Shown: piece by piece, positions 10,407 to 18,940 of the stretch
Numbering within the stretch: the stretch's first letter is position 1
How the letters are laid out: every line of letters starts with the position of its first letter
Assembly (NCBI GenBank): GCA_963759115.1
Contig: CAVWXT010000004.1
Coordinates: forward strand, 124,001-188,000
Direction: 5' to 3'
DNA from: CAVWXT01 sp963759115
GTDB lineage: Bacteria; Planctomycetota; Planctomycetia; Pirellulales; Thermoguttaceae
Length of the DNA: 64,000 bases
Notes under the pieces: generated by a model
Told to the model about the DNA's origin: nothing
The model's database searches: none
The model's input: only the letters and a program-made list of their open reading frames with translations
Translations under genes and position numbers: made by a program

Positions 10407-11810
10407 CTACGCCTTGATCTCATACGGCGCGCGCTGCGGACGCTTCTGCCAGGCGTCGGCCTCGTCATCGCCGACGATCCGCTGGCTCACGGGATCCCAG
10501 TTGATCTTCCGCCCCAGCCGCAGCGAAATGTTCGTCAGGTGGCAGGCCGTGATCGTGCGATGCTCGATTTGTACCGGCGCGACGGGCTGCTTCCGGCTCT
10601 TGACGCACTCGAAGAAGTTGCCCATGTGATTGCTGCTGGGCGACACCCGCCAGGCGTCGGCCGGCAAGGGATTGTCCTTGAGGTCCTCGGCCGGCTTGCC
10701 GTAGATGCCCGGATTGCCGCGATTGACGAACACCCGGCCCGCGTCGCCGATGAACATGATGCCGTTGCGATTGAGCGTCTTGATCTCGTCCGGCACGTCC
10801 TTGCCGAACAGCCACTCGATTTGCTCGGATGAGGTGGCGGCGTGGCCTTGAACCTCGCCGTACCGCTGACGGTCGTTGAGTGCCGCAAAGTAGAGCACCT
10901 CGACGCCCGTTGGCATACCGCATCCGCGAGAAGAACCGGTCGGGCGTGTTGTAATACTCCGGGCCTTGCGGATTCGGGAACAGCCCGCGGGCCTCGACCG
11001 ACGTCGGGCCCGGTCCGCTCGCAGTCCATGCCCCAGTGGGCGATGTCCACGTGGTGGTTGCCCCAATCGGTGATGATGCCGCCGGCGTACTCGTACCACC
11101 AGCGGAAATTGGCGTGCGTCCGCTGCTGGCAGTACGGCTGCACCGGGGCTTGGCCCTGGTACAGGTCCCAGTCGAGATTCTCCGGCACCGGCTCGGTGGC
11201 GAACGGTCCGCCCTTGGTGCTGAAGTAAGGCAGCGCGACCCAGACCTGCCGCAGCTTGCCGATCCGCCCGTTGCGGACCAGTTCCACGGCGGTTTGGAAC
11301 TGCTTCTCGCTGCGTTGCTGCGTGCCGACCTGAACGATGCGGCCGGTTTCTTCGACGACCTTGCAGAGGATCTTGCCCTCGTCGATGGTCAGCGTCAGCG
11401 GCTTCTCGGCATACACGTCCTTGCCGGCCTTGCACGCCGCCACGTTGATGGCCGTGTGCCAATGGTCGGGCGTGGCGTTGATGATGACGTCGATGTCCTT
11501 GCGTTCCAGGAGCTTGCGATAGTCCTGGTAGACTTCGGGCTTGCCGCCGATAGGCAGCCTTGGCCTTTTCGCCCCGTTGGCGGTCGGCGTCGCAGACGGC
11601 CACGACGTCGCCGAACTTGGCCGCGTCCTTGAGATCGACCGAGCCGCGGTCGCCCACGCCGATTGCGCCGATGTGCGGCCGGTCGTTCTTCGACTGGCCC
11701 TGCTGGGCCACGGCATTCTGGCCGGTAAACCAATACGGGAGCACCGTGCCCGCGGCAACGGCGGCGGTGGAACGGAAGAAGTCGCGGCGCGTAGAAGTGG
11801 AATGCGGCAT
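10407..11810 (-). CDS. secreted Gfo/Idh/MocA-family oxidoreductase (several frameshifts)
   Basis: A predicted NAD(P)-dependent sugar oxidoreductase of about 465 residues exported by the Tat route: it begins with TRRDFFRSTAAVAAG. The Rossmann part reads HIGAIGVGDRGSVDL, then ATPDHWHTAINV and the family signature AEKPLT; NFRWWYEYAGGIITDWGNHH is the conserved mid-region. Frame changes occur near 11555 (before GGKPEVYQ), near 10985 (before EARGLFPNPQGPEYYN) and near 10910 (before GVEVLYFAA). Conserved sequence continues in the new frame each time, so I treat this as one gene with sequence errors. The start is the ATG at 11810. Confidence 0.8.
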   Translation of the reverse strand: MPHSTSTRRDFFRSTAAVAAGTVLPYWFTGQNAVAQQGQSKNDRPHIGAIGVGDRGSVDLKDAAKFGDVVAVCDADRQRGEKAKAAYRRQARSLPGLSQAPGTQGHRRHHQRHARPLAHGHQRGGVQGRQGRVCREAADADHRRGQDPLQGRRRNRPHRSGRHAATQREAVPNRRGTGPQRADRQAAAGLGRAALLQHQGRTVRHRAGAGESRLGPVPGPSPGAAVLPAADARQFPLVVRVRRRHHHRLGQPPRGHRPLGHGLRADRARRRSRPAGCSRIRKARSITTRPTGSSRGCGMPTGVEVLYFAALNDRQRYGEVQGHAATSSEQIEWLFGKDVPDEIKTLNRNGIMFIGDAGRVFVNRGNPGIYGKPAEDLKDNPLPADAWRVSPSSNHMGNFFECVKSRKQPVAPVQIEHRTITACHLTNISLRLGRKINWDPVSQRIVGDDEADAWQKRPQRAPYEIKA

Positions 11811-11974
11811 AATCGACTCGTCTGGCAGTTCAGGGGGGAAAGCCGTGCGCCTCAGAGTATCCTTGAACGGCGCCGGCGGAATGGGTTCCGGACTCAACAT
11901 GGCCTCATTATCAAGGCCGCTGGCAGCCGCGTCAATCAGGGCGGCGAATGTCACCTTGTCACCCGGTCAGCCAG

Positions 11975-13384
11975 TCAGCCCGCCGAGTTCAGTTGCACCG
12001 TCTCCTGATACTCGGGCACGCTCACGTTCCAGCCCATTTGCTGGCGGACTTGCTCGGCGAAGGCCAACGACGCCCGCTGCTCGCCGTGGGTGATGAACAG
12101 GTGGCGGGGCGGCTTCTGGAAGTGGCCGAGCCACTTCAGCAAGCCCGTGCGATCGGCATGGCCGGAAACGCCTTGGATCTGCTCGACGCGGGCCCGCACC
12201 AGGCGGGAAATGCCGTGGATGCGAACCTCGCGGTTGCCGTCGAGAATCTGCCGGCCCAAAGTCCCCTCCGACTGGTAGCCGACAAAGAGGATCGTGCAGG
12301 CCGGGTCGCCGATGTGCTGGGCCAGGTGATGCTTGATGCGGCCCGCCGTACACATGCCCGAGGTCGACATGATGATTGCCGGCCCTTTGAGCCGGTTGAT
12401 CGCCATCGACTCCTCCTGCGTGCGGACTACTCTCAGCGAAGGGAACTTCAACAGCGACCCTCCGGCAGCGACCCTCTCCTCCGCCTCCGTGTCGAAACAC
12501 TCGCGGTGTTGGCGGAAGACCTCGTTCACGTCGGCCGCCATCGGGCTGTCCAACAACACGGGCACCTCGGGAATCCGGCCGGCGCCGAGCAACTCCTTGA
12601 GGTGATAGATCAGCTCTTGGGCGCGTTCGATGGCGAAGATGGGCACGATTACCTTGCCGCCGGCGGCGATAGCCTCCGAGACCACTTTCTCCAATTGCGA
12701 CTCGACGCTGCCGTGATCCTCGTGGTCGCGGTCGCCGTAGGTCGACTCCATCACCACGTAATCGGCCTCGGTGAAGACGGCCGGGTTACGGACGATGGGC
12801 CTGTCCCACTGGCCCAGGTCGCCCGTAAAGATGATCCTCCGCGGCTGGCCGTGGTCCGTCACGCGAAACTCGATCATGGCCGAGCCGAGGATGTGGCCCG
12901 CGTCGTGGAAGACGGCCTCGACGTGGTGATTGACCCTGACCGGCCGGTCGTAGGCCACGGGCTTCAACAGCGGCAGGGTGCGTTCGACGTCCTTCAGCGT
13001 GTACAGCGGCTTAACGGGATAGCGGCCCTGACGGCCCTCTTTGCGATGCCGTTTTTCCTTGAACGCCGCATCTTCCATCTGAATCTGGGCCGAATCGCGG
13101 AGCACCAGTTCCACCAGGTCGGCCGAGGCCGACGTGGTGATGATCGGGCCGCGGAATCCGTCCTGCACCAGCTTCGGCGCCAGGCCGCAGTGATCGACGT
13201 GGGCGTGGGTCAGCAACAGCGCGTCCAACTCGCGGAGCCGCAACGGGCTGGGCTCCCAGTTTCGGGCCAGATACGCCCGCTCCTGGTACATCCCGCAATC
13301 GACCAGCAGATGGGCCCCATCGGCCTCAAGATAGTATTGCGAACCGGTGACCTGGCGTGCAGCCCCCAAAAATTGCAGCTTCAC
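11975..13384 (-). CDS. beta-CASP metallo-beta-lactamase (RNA-processing type exonuclease)
   Basis: A cytoplasmic protein of 469 residues. LTHAHVDHCG is the zinc-binding HxHxDH motif, with further metal ligands in HDAGHILGSAM and FTGDLG. The beta-CASP insertion (about 190-370) includes VMESTYGDRDH and the region SGMCTAGRIKHHL; the C-terminal RNA-specificity motif is QGVSGHADRTGLLKW. Family members are YSH1/CPSF-like ribonucleases. The GTG at 13384 with GAGG just upstream starts at the conserved VKLQFLGAARQVTGS; the open frame upstream only runs through the repeat at 13419-13534 and is not coding. Intact. Confidence 0.88.
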   Translation of the reverse strand: MKLQFLGAARQVTGSQYYLEADGAHLLVDCGMYQERAYLARNWEPSPLRLRELDALLLTHAHVDHCGLAPKLVQDGFRGPIITTSASADLVELVLRDSAQIQMEDAAFKEKRHRKEGRQGRYPVKPLYTLKDVERTLPLLKPVAYDRPVRVNHHVEAVFHDAGHILGSAMIEFRVTDHGQPRRIIFTGDLGQWDRPIVRNPAVFTEADYVVMESTYGDRDHEDHGSVESQLEKVVSEAIAAGGKVIVPIFAIERAQELIYHLKELLGAGRIPEVPVLLDSPMAADVNEVFRQHRECFDTEAEERVAAGGSLLKFPSLRVVRTQEESMAINRLKGPAIIMSTSGMCTAGRIKHHLAQHIGDPACTILFVGYQSEGTLGRQILDGNREVRIHGISRLVRARVEQIQGVSGHADRTGLLKWLGHFQKPPRHLFITHGEQRASLAFAEQVRQQMGWNVSVPEYQETVQLNSAG

Positions 13385-13418
13385 GGTGCGGACCTCACGG
13401 GGTGCGACAACATCGTCG

Positions 13419-13534
13419 TAGTCTGACACACCGAAATTGTTGTGTGCCACGGGCAGCTTGTCTGCCCGTACAGGGGACACGGGCAGACAAGCTGCCCGTG
13501 GCACCCAACCTGACATCTTATGTGTGTCAGGCTA
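13419..13534. repeat. 116-bp MITE-like element, copy 1
   Basis: The ends are TAGTCTGACA and TGTCAGGCTA. The core holds 26-bp inverted arms (GTGCCACGGGCAGCTTGTCT... and their complement) around a short loop, and each arm is itself a smaller palindrome (CACGGGCAGCTTGTCTGCCC). Copies of exactly the same length occur at 24865 and 50081. It sits just upstream of the beta-CASP gene start and may affect its expression. It encodes no protein, so if it is mobile a transposase must act in trans. Confidence 0.85.
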
Positions 13535-13637
13535 ATAGGCACATTCCGTCTATATCTATTATAGGACCGATTGTCCTCGCTCCATAAGGGCATTTCCGCG
13601 TAAGAAATGCGCGTAGGAAACGTCTCGGCCCGGGCCG

Positions 13638-14096
13638 TCAATAGCCCGCCTGCTTGCCGACAATCTTGTCAATCTCGATCTTGATCACCTCGGTCCGATC
13701 GAAGGCGGAGGGGTCGAAATCGAACGGCCCGGAGGCGTACTTGGACATCAGGGCGGTCAGACCTTTCCGGCGATCCGCCTCGTCGCACACCAAGGTCGCC
13801 AGGCCATCGCCCATCACCGAGCGGTATTTTGAGGACCACTTACACGCGCTCTGTCCGGGGACAACCTCCTGGCCCTCCACGACGGTGAAGGTCACGCGCG
13901 GGCTGGCCTTCAGCAGGTCGATCTTCTTTCCTTCCTTCGCACCGTGGAGGTAGATGGCTCCGTCGACGTAGCCGAAGTTCAGCGGCACGACGTACGCCCG
14001 ACCGCGATCGACCAAGCCCAGAAACAGAACGTCGGCCTGCCGCAGCACCTGTTCGATCAACGTCCGATCGGTAATTTCGCGTTCCGTTCTTCGCAT
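13638..14096 (-). CDS. pyridoxamine 5'-phosphate oxidase-like flavin protein
   Basis: A split-barrel protein of 152 residues. The pattern DVLFLGLVDRGRAYVVPLNF, IYLHGAKEGKKIDLL and VTFTVVEGQEVV is the FMN-binding barrel of the NimA/PNPOx-like family; KWSSKYRSVMGDGLATLV is the second conserved block. These small cytoplasmic dimers bind flavin or F420 and reduce varied substrates; the substrate here is unknown. It begins MRRTEREITDRTLIEQVL. The stop of the next minus-strand gene upstream (14123) is 27 bp away, so the two may be co-transcribed. Confidence 0.82.
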   Translation of the reverse strand: MRRTEREITDRTLIEQVLRQADVLFLGLVDRGRAYVVPLNFGYVDGAIYLHGAKEGKKIDLLKASPRVTFTVVEGQEVVPGQSACKWSSKYRSVMGDGLATLVCDEADRRKGLTALMSKYASGPFDFDPSAFDRTEVIKIEIDKIVGKQAGY

Positions 14097-14122
14097 CGGT
14101 TCTCACGCGTCGTCGCGTCTCA

Positions 14123-15145
14123 TCACTGTCCCACCTCTTGGCGGATGAACTTCACCTGCGGTTTCCCGCCGCCGGGCGCGGGCACGCCGGTCAGGAACTC
14201 GGCCATGTAGCGTTGTCGTTCGTAGCCGTTCTTCGGCGGGCGGAAGTTGTCGCCCTTCTGCAAAATCGGCGCAAACTCCGAGACTCCGCCGAACTCGCGC
14301 GTGCCGGCCGACTGGCATGGAAACCAACGCCCCGTTCCTTGGCGGTCTTGCAGATAGAACTCGCTGTAGCAGTGGTCGGGCACCCAGATCGTGCGGGCAG
14401 GGACGTCGGCCGCCCGGCAAATGGCGATGAACAACGCGGAGCGTTCCTCGCAGTCGCCCGTGCCATCGTCGAGCGCCGCCAAGGCGCCCTTCAGCGGCCC
14501 GTCTTTGTACTTGACGTGGTCCCAAACCCAGTTGTTGATGGCCTCGACCTTCTGCCATGCCTTCTGCTGGTTCGCGCCAATCGTCTTGGCCAACTCCCGA
14601 ATCTTCGGGGCGTCGCTCTCGATTTTGGGACTGGGCGTCAGATAAAGGGCGATCTCGGGCGGCAGCCGCTTCGGATCGGGCAGCACGTAGGCATCGGTGT
14701 TGGCGGGCGGCCGGATGACGCTGCGGATAATTCTGACCGTCAAGAGGGCCTTGACCTCCTGACCGGCGGCCAGCCGCGGAATCCGCACGTTCATAGTCTT
14801 TACGCCGCCGTCGACCATCTCGTAGCTGACCTTGGCCTCCGGCGAAATGTCTTCGTCGATGATCGCCACCTGCTGCTCGGGCCAGTCGGCGGGCACGGCC
14901 ACGTAGCCGGTCAGGTCGTTGCAGGCGCCGCCGGAGGCCTTGACCACCATCCCCACCTGCCATCGCGAATCATGCGATTCACCCATCTTCGGCCTCGCGG
15001 GCTCATCCCGCTTGACCTGCGCCGCCGTCGGCCCGATCGTACTCAACCACGCGATCGCCACCACCAGCAGGAGAACGCCGGCGAGCGAGCATCGGTGGCC
15101 GCAGATTCGCAGACGAGGAAAAGGGTTGCCGTGCTTCGTCGTCAT
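14123..15145 (-). CDS. secreted transglutaminase-like protein
   Basis: 340 residues. A membrane/signal segment LAGVLLLVVAIAWLSTIGPTA lies near the N-terminus, so the enzyme is exported. The transglutaminase-like core carries the catalytic Cys in DGTGDCEERSALF (about 230) and the His in PDHCYSEFY, with a Gln-rich helix WQKVEAINNWVWDHVKY before it. Family members are cysteine proteases or amidases rather than true crosslinkers. The ATG at 15145 was chosen over a GTG 18 nt upstream; the ribosome site is weak for both. The role is not determined by its neighbours. Confidence 0.78.
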   Translation of the reverse strand: MTTKHGNPFPRLRICGHRCSLAGVLLLVVAIAWLSTIGPTAAQVKRDEPARPKMGESHDSRWQVGMVVKASGGACNDLTGYVAVPADWPEQQVAIIDEDISPEAKVSYEMVDGGVKTMNVRIPRLAAGQEVKALLTVRIIRSVIRPPANTDAYVLPDPKRLPPEIALYLTPSPKIESDAPKIRELAKTIGANQQKAWQKVEAINNWVWDHVKYKDGPLKGALAALDDGTGDCEERSALFIAICRAADVPARTIWVPDHCYSEFYLQDRQGTGRWFPCQSAGTREFGGVSEFAPILQKGDNFRPPKNGYERQRYMAEFLTGVPAPGGGKPQVKFIRQEVGQ

Positions 15146-15219
15146 CTCGTGATCCGTCGTCACTGCGTTTTGGAGTCGTGCTGAACTGGCGACGCCGTCC
15201 GTCTCCGCTTATCTTGAGG

Positions 15220-15774
15220 CTAATTCACCGTCGGGTCGGGCGGCAAGTCCTTCATGTGGAGCATCGACTTCAGCAGCGAATGCCCGATCTCCCGAAAGAC
15301 GGTCTCCCAGAGAGTGTCGTCGGTGGAAAAGACGTAGTCCGCGGTAGCGGGAAGGGTGCGCCAGGCGCCTTGCTGCAATTCGTTTTCCAGTTGGCCCGCG
15401 CCCCAGCCGGCATGTCCGACGAAGACTTTGTAGGCCGGCTCTTCCGAGAGCACCAACTCGTCGAGGTGGGGCTTCTTCGCGGCAAAGAACACGCCCGGCA
15501 CGACCTCCATCTCGGCCAGCGCGGGCGACTTGTCGTGCAGCGCCATGAGCGGGCCAGGCACGGGGCCACCCAGGTAGACCGGCTGCCGGCTGTTGCACGG
15601 CGCGCTGCCCACCTCGCGCCACAACTCCTGAATGCTCTTGGCGAGAGGGTGATTCACAACCACGCCGAATGCCCCCTCCTGGTTGTGCTGGATCATCAGC
15701 ACCAGGCTCCGGGCGAAATTCGGGTCTTGAAGTTGTGGGCAGGCGACCAGCAGTTGGCCTTCGAGCGATTCCAT
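15220..15774 (-). CDS. yqgE: YqgE/AlgH family (UPF0301) protein
   Basis: A soluble protein of 184 residues. The start MESLEGQLLVACPQLQDPNF, then VVVNHPLAKSIQEL, VYLGGPVPGPLMALH, and FVGHAGWGAGQLENELQQGAW are diagnostic of UPF0301. The biochemical role of the family is not settled (AlgH has been linked to alginate control in Pseudomonas). The ATG at 15774 lies 5 bp after the stop of a small gene at 15780-15944, so the two should be translated together. Intact and of normal length. Confidence 0.92.
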   Translation of the reverse strand: MESLEGQLLVACPQLQDPNFARSLVLMIQHNQEGAFGVVVNHPLAKSIQELWREVGSAPCNSRQPVYLGGPVPGPLMALHDKSPALAEMEVVPGVFFAAKKPHLDELVLSEEPAYKVFVGHAGWGAGQLENELQQGAWRTLPATADYVFSTDDTLWETVFREIGHSLLKSMLHMKDLPPDPTVN

Positions 15775-15779
15775 GTACG

Positions 15780-15944
15780 TTATTGCCGCGCCAGGTCGGC
15801 CGCCGCACGGCGGAACTTGGCCGCTTGGTACTTCAGCGTATTCCGTTTCGGAATACTGCCCGCCACTTTCGCCAGTCTCTCGCACTTGCAGGCCAGGGCC
15901 AATTTTACTTGCGCCAGGTGGGCGTTTGCTTCTTTACTGTTCAC
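15780..15944 (-). CDS. small basic protein upstream of yqgE
   Basis: A 54-residue protein rich in Lys, Arg and Ala, beginning VNSKEANAHLAQVKLALACK. TTGGAGC lies eight bases before a GTG start at 15944, and the TAA stop is 5 bp before yqgE, which is operon-like spacing. The sequence looks helical with no signal peptide; Cys-Lys-Cys near residue 19 is the only unusual feature. I do not recognise the family. The good ribosome site and tight spacing make it likely to be real. Confidence 0.55.
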   Translation of the reverse strand: MNSKEANAHLAQVKLALACKCERLAKVAGSIPKRNTLKYQAAKFRRAAADLARQ

Positions 15945-16162
15945 GTCAAAAGCTCCAAGGGAAACCGATTCATCAAGCTGTCCGCCACGTCGGACGTCAA
16001 CACGGCACCACGCTATTATAGCACTTCGGCGGGGGCTGCCAATGTGGGCCAAGGGCTTGCCGAGCCGGCCTCCGTTGGGGACAATCGAGGGTTTCGACCA
16101 TCGCCGGCGGCCCGGCCGGGGGATGCCGTGCCGCACATCCATCACCTGGGAGTCCGCATCCC

Positions 16163-17114
16163 ATGCGAATCGTGGTTCTCGACGGCTATACACTGAACCC
16201 CGGCGACCTGAGTTGGGCCGATTTGGAGGCCCTCGGCCCCTCGACCGTGTATGACCGCACGCCGTCGGCGGAAACCGTCAGCCGGGCGGAGAGTAGTCAG
16301 ATCGTGCTGACGAACAAGACCTTGCTGTCGGCGGACGTCATCCGGCAGTTGCCCCGATTGCGGTATATCGGCGTGCTGGCGACCGGCTATAACGTTGTCG
16401 ACATCGACGCCGCCCGCGCGGGGCGTGCCCGTGACCAACGTGCCCGAATATGGCACCTCCTCGGTTTCGCAGATGGTATTTGCCCACTTGCTGAACCTCA
16501 CGCAGCATGTGGTCGAGCACGCCCGCTCCGTGTTGGCGGGCAATTGGACCCGGATTGAGGACTTCTGCTACTGGGAATCTCCACTGGTCGAGCTGGCGGG
16601 ACTCAAGTTCGGCGTAGTCGGCTTTGGCCGGATTGGCCGGGCGACGGCGAACATCGCGCGGGCGTTCGGCATGCAGGTGCTGGCCTACGACGTCGCGCCC
16701 CCGCCAGCGGTCGACGGCGTTCGCTTCGTCGAGCTGGACGAGTTGTTTCGCCAGAGCGACGTGATCAGCCTCCATTGCCCGTTGACGCGGGAGACACAGC
16801 AGTTGGTCAACGCCGAGCGGTTGTCCCTGATGAAGCCGTCGGCCTTTCTCATCAACACCAGCCGTGGGCCGTTGGTCGACGAGGGGGCGTTGGCCGAGGC
16901 GCTCAATGCGGGCCGGATCGCCGGCGCGGGTCTGGACGTCTTGGCCACCGAGCCGCCGCCGGCCGATAATCCCCTATTCGGGGCGAAGAATTGCTGCATC
17001 ACGCCGCACATCGCCTGGGCCACCCGCGCCGCCCGTCAGCGATTGCTCGACACGGCGGTGGCGAACGTGCGGGCCTTCCTGGCCGGCAAGCCGCAGAACG
17101 TGGTGAACGCGTAG
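16163..17114 (+). CDS. D-isomer-specific 2-hydroxyacid dehydrogenase (one frameshift)
   Basis: NAD-dependent reductase of about 317 residues, close to hydroxypyruvate/glycerate dehydrogenases. The N-terminal catalytic domain has VLTNKTLLSADVI and YIGVLATGYNVVDIDAAR. After a one-base loss near 16420 the sequence continues as GVPVTNVPEYGTSSVSQ, with the cofactor motif GVVGFGRIGRATANIA, SLHCPLT, INTSRGPLVDE (Arg), GLDVLATEPP (Glu) and ITPHIAWAT (His). The order and residues are complete, so the frame change is probably a sequencing error. The gene is divergent from the small-protein/yqgE unit. Confidence 0.87.
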
Positions 17115-17138
17115 TGCCGCAATGTGTGGAGTACCAAC

Positions 17139-17405
17139 TCACTGGGCACGGCCGCCTCCTCGCCGCTCGAATTCCGCCATCATGTGCAGCATCGTGCGAT
17201 CGTGCTCTGCCATTTGAGCGACATACCACGCTCGATAGGCCGCCTTCAAGTCGCCGTCCGGCCCGATCTCGCGGCGTAGGCCGGCCAGCAAGAACTGTTC
17301 GCACGCGTCCATCAAGTCCACCCACAGCGCAATGCACTGTTCGGGAGTGGCAGACTTGGGAACTGATGGAACCACGTCCGCTTGCGACGCCCGAGAATCG
17401 GCCAT
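17139..17405 (-). CDS. hypothetical protein
   Basis: An 88-residue soluble protein that begins MADSRASQADVV and ends in GGGRAQ. GGGAG five bases before the ATG is a strong ribosome site. The middle (TPEQCIALWVDLMDACEQFLLAGLRREIG) is helical; YVAQMAEHDRTMLHMMAEFE follows. No family recognised. It overlaps nothing and is followed downstream by the end of the 2-hydroxyacid dehydrogenase on the other strand. Confidence 0.6.
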   Translation of the reverse strand: MADSRASQADVVPSVPKSATPEQCIALWVDLMDACEQFLLAGLRREIGPDGDLKAAYRAWYVAQMAEHDRTMLHMMAEFERRGGGRAQ

Positions 17406-17449
17406 ACTTTCTCCCAACGGTATCCGCGAAAGCCGTGTGGCTACTCCCT

Positions 17450-18358
17450 TTACTTCTTCTCTCCCTTCTCCTCGCTGGCCACGGCCAGCTTGCGGCGGAA
17501 GGTCTTGACCTTCTCGTTGATCATCGGCCGGGCCTTCTGGTTGACCAGGTTGACCCCGTCGAACCAGCCGTAAGGCTCCTCGTAGACCAGATGGCACTCG
17601 ATGAATACGGCGTCGGCAGGCTCTTTCAGCCGGGTGATCTTGGCGTAGCCGCCGGCGTGCGCGAAAGGCTGCGGCGGCCCGAGCGCGATTTCCGCCGACT
17701 CGTTGCGCAACAGCGGCCGCCACTGATTCGGATACTCGGGGTCTTTGTCGAAACGCGGATCCGTCTGCGCCGCCGCCAACACGAAATCCTTGCCGCTCCG
17801 CAGCACGGCAAACCGCGTGGCGCTGACCTCCACGCGGTCGAACAGCGAAAACGTCGAGTACACGAACCGCTCCTCGATGCCTTCCTTGTTGCTGACGGTC
17901 AGCTTCCGCTTGGCCATTTCTTCGCCGGTCAAGACACCGGATTTCGAGACCACGCGGCTCGCGCCCTCGTCTTTGCTCTTGAACGCGGATTCGAGAAAGT
18001 CCTTCGAGGTGAGTATGTTCCAATCGCCGTGGGCGACGAACCACAGGTCGAGGGCGCGGACAGACGGCCCCTCGTCCTTGGATGCCTTGACGTTGCGGAC
18101 TTTGATGGCCACGGGAGCGTAATAATCCTTGGCCGCGAGCTTCTTGGCCGGATAGCGTTCGTCGGCTGCGTCGATGGCCGCCCGTTGCCCGGCCGCATCG
18201 AGCCCGTCGGCCAAAATCGGCGGCGGCAGCTTGACCGCCGAGCCGTCGGACATCTTGATGCCCTTCTCCAGCAGGTCGTTGAACACGGGCATCTCGCCGG
18301 CAGGAAGATTGGCCGAAATCAGACAAGCGATGGCGAGCGTGGCAACGGAAGACGTCAT
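17450..18358 (-). CDS. secreted protein of unknown function
   Basis: 302 residues beginning with the signal peptide MTSSVATLAIACLISANLPAGE. The mature part is soluble with several repeated short strands (VAIKVRNVKASKDEGPSVRA, LDLWFVAHGDWNIL, YSTFSLFDRVEVSATRFAVL) and ends in a Lys/Glu-rich tail (SEEKGEKK). There is no catalytic motif that I recognise. The frame is open much further upstream, but the leader fixes the start at 18358. It is likely periplasmic and lies between two other minus-strand genes. Confidence 0.65.
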   Translation of the reverse strand: MTSSVATLAIACLISANLPAGEMPVFNDLLEKGIKMSDGSAVKLPPPILADGLDAAGQRAAIDAADERYPAKKLAAKDYYAPVAIKVRNVKASKDEGPSVRALDLWFVAHGDWNILTSKDFLESAFKSKDEGASRVVSKSGVLTGEEMAKRKLTVSNKEGIEERFVYSTFSLFDRVEVSATRFAVLRSGKDFVLAAAQTDPRFDKDPEYPNQWRPLLRNESAEIALGPPQPFAHAGGYAKITRLKEPADAVFIECHLVYEEPYGWFDGVNLVNQKARPMINEKVKTFRRKLAVASEEKGEKK

Positions 18359-18383
18359 GGTGGTCCTTGGCTGTCCGTTCTCA

Positions 18384-18872
18384 CTAACGTATGCCGGGCC
18401 GGATGTGCAGGAAGCAACAGCCCTCGCCGCCGGGCTGCCAGGTATCGGCCGAAAACCCGAATCCGGCCGCCCCGAAAGTCCCGTCGTCGACCTGCGCGGC
18501 AATGCGGCAGAGCGTGGCCACGTCTTCGTCCGGCAACCCGGCTTGTTGCCAAGCCTCACGCAATGGGCAGGCGTGAAACTTGATATCCAGCCCCTTGGCG
18601 TCGCTGTGGACGATCTCGGGCTGGAACATCTTGCCGTCGTCCGCCAGTCCATTCAGGAAGGCCGTTTTCAGGCCGGCCAGATCATCGGGGGCGAACTGGG
18701 CGTATTTCTCCCGCCCTCGCTCTTCCCCTCGCCGGAAGATGGCCCGCGACAGGATCTCCTCCGCCCGCACATCGCCTAGCTCGGCCCGCAATTCCTCGAA
18801 GATCGCATAGTAGATCATCGCCCGATTCTTGAACGAGTCGTAAAGCTGAGCGCGAAGCTGGTCTTCTGACAT
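18384..18872 (-). CDS. L-2-amino-thiazoline-4-carboxylic acid hydrolase-like protein
   Basis: A cytoplasmic protein of 162 residues. The helical N-terminus (AMIYYAIFEELRAELGDVRAEEIL) and the C-terminal FHACPLREAWQQAGLPDEDVATLCRIAAQVDDG pattern, with its CPL and LC.IA..VD blocks, match the ATC-hydrolase-like family. Family proteins are annotated from a cysteine-producing enzyme, but most members have no demonstrated activity. The gene is intact and ends 26 bp before the next gene on the same strand. Confidence 0.65.
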   Translation of the reverse strand: MSEDQLRAQLYDSFKNRAMIYYAIFEELRAELGDVRAEEILSRAIFRRGEERGREKYAQFAPDDLAGLKTAFLNGLADDGKMFQPEIVHSDAKGLDIKFHACPLREAWQQAGLPDEDVATLCRIAAQVDDGTFGAAGFGFSADTWQPGGEGCCFLHIRPGIR

Positions 18873-18940
18873 GCTCGTACCCCCTGCGAAAAAGGTCCCC
18901 CACGACCCATATCATAGAAAGACGCCCCGTGCCCGGCAAG

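Noticed and set aside
13385..13516. N-terminal extension of the beta-CASP protein
   Set aside because: The residues are encoded by the MITE; the GTG at 13384 with GAGG upstream starts at the conserved sequence.
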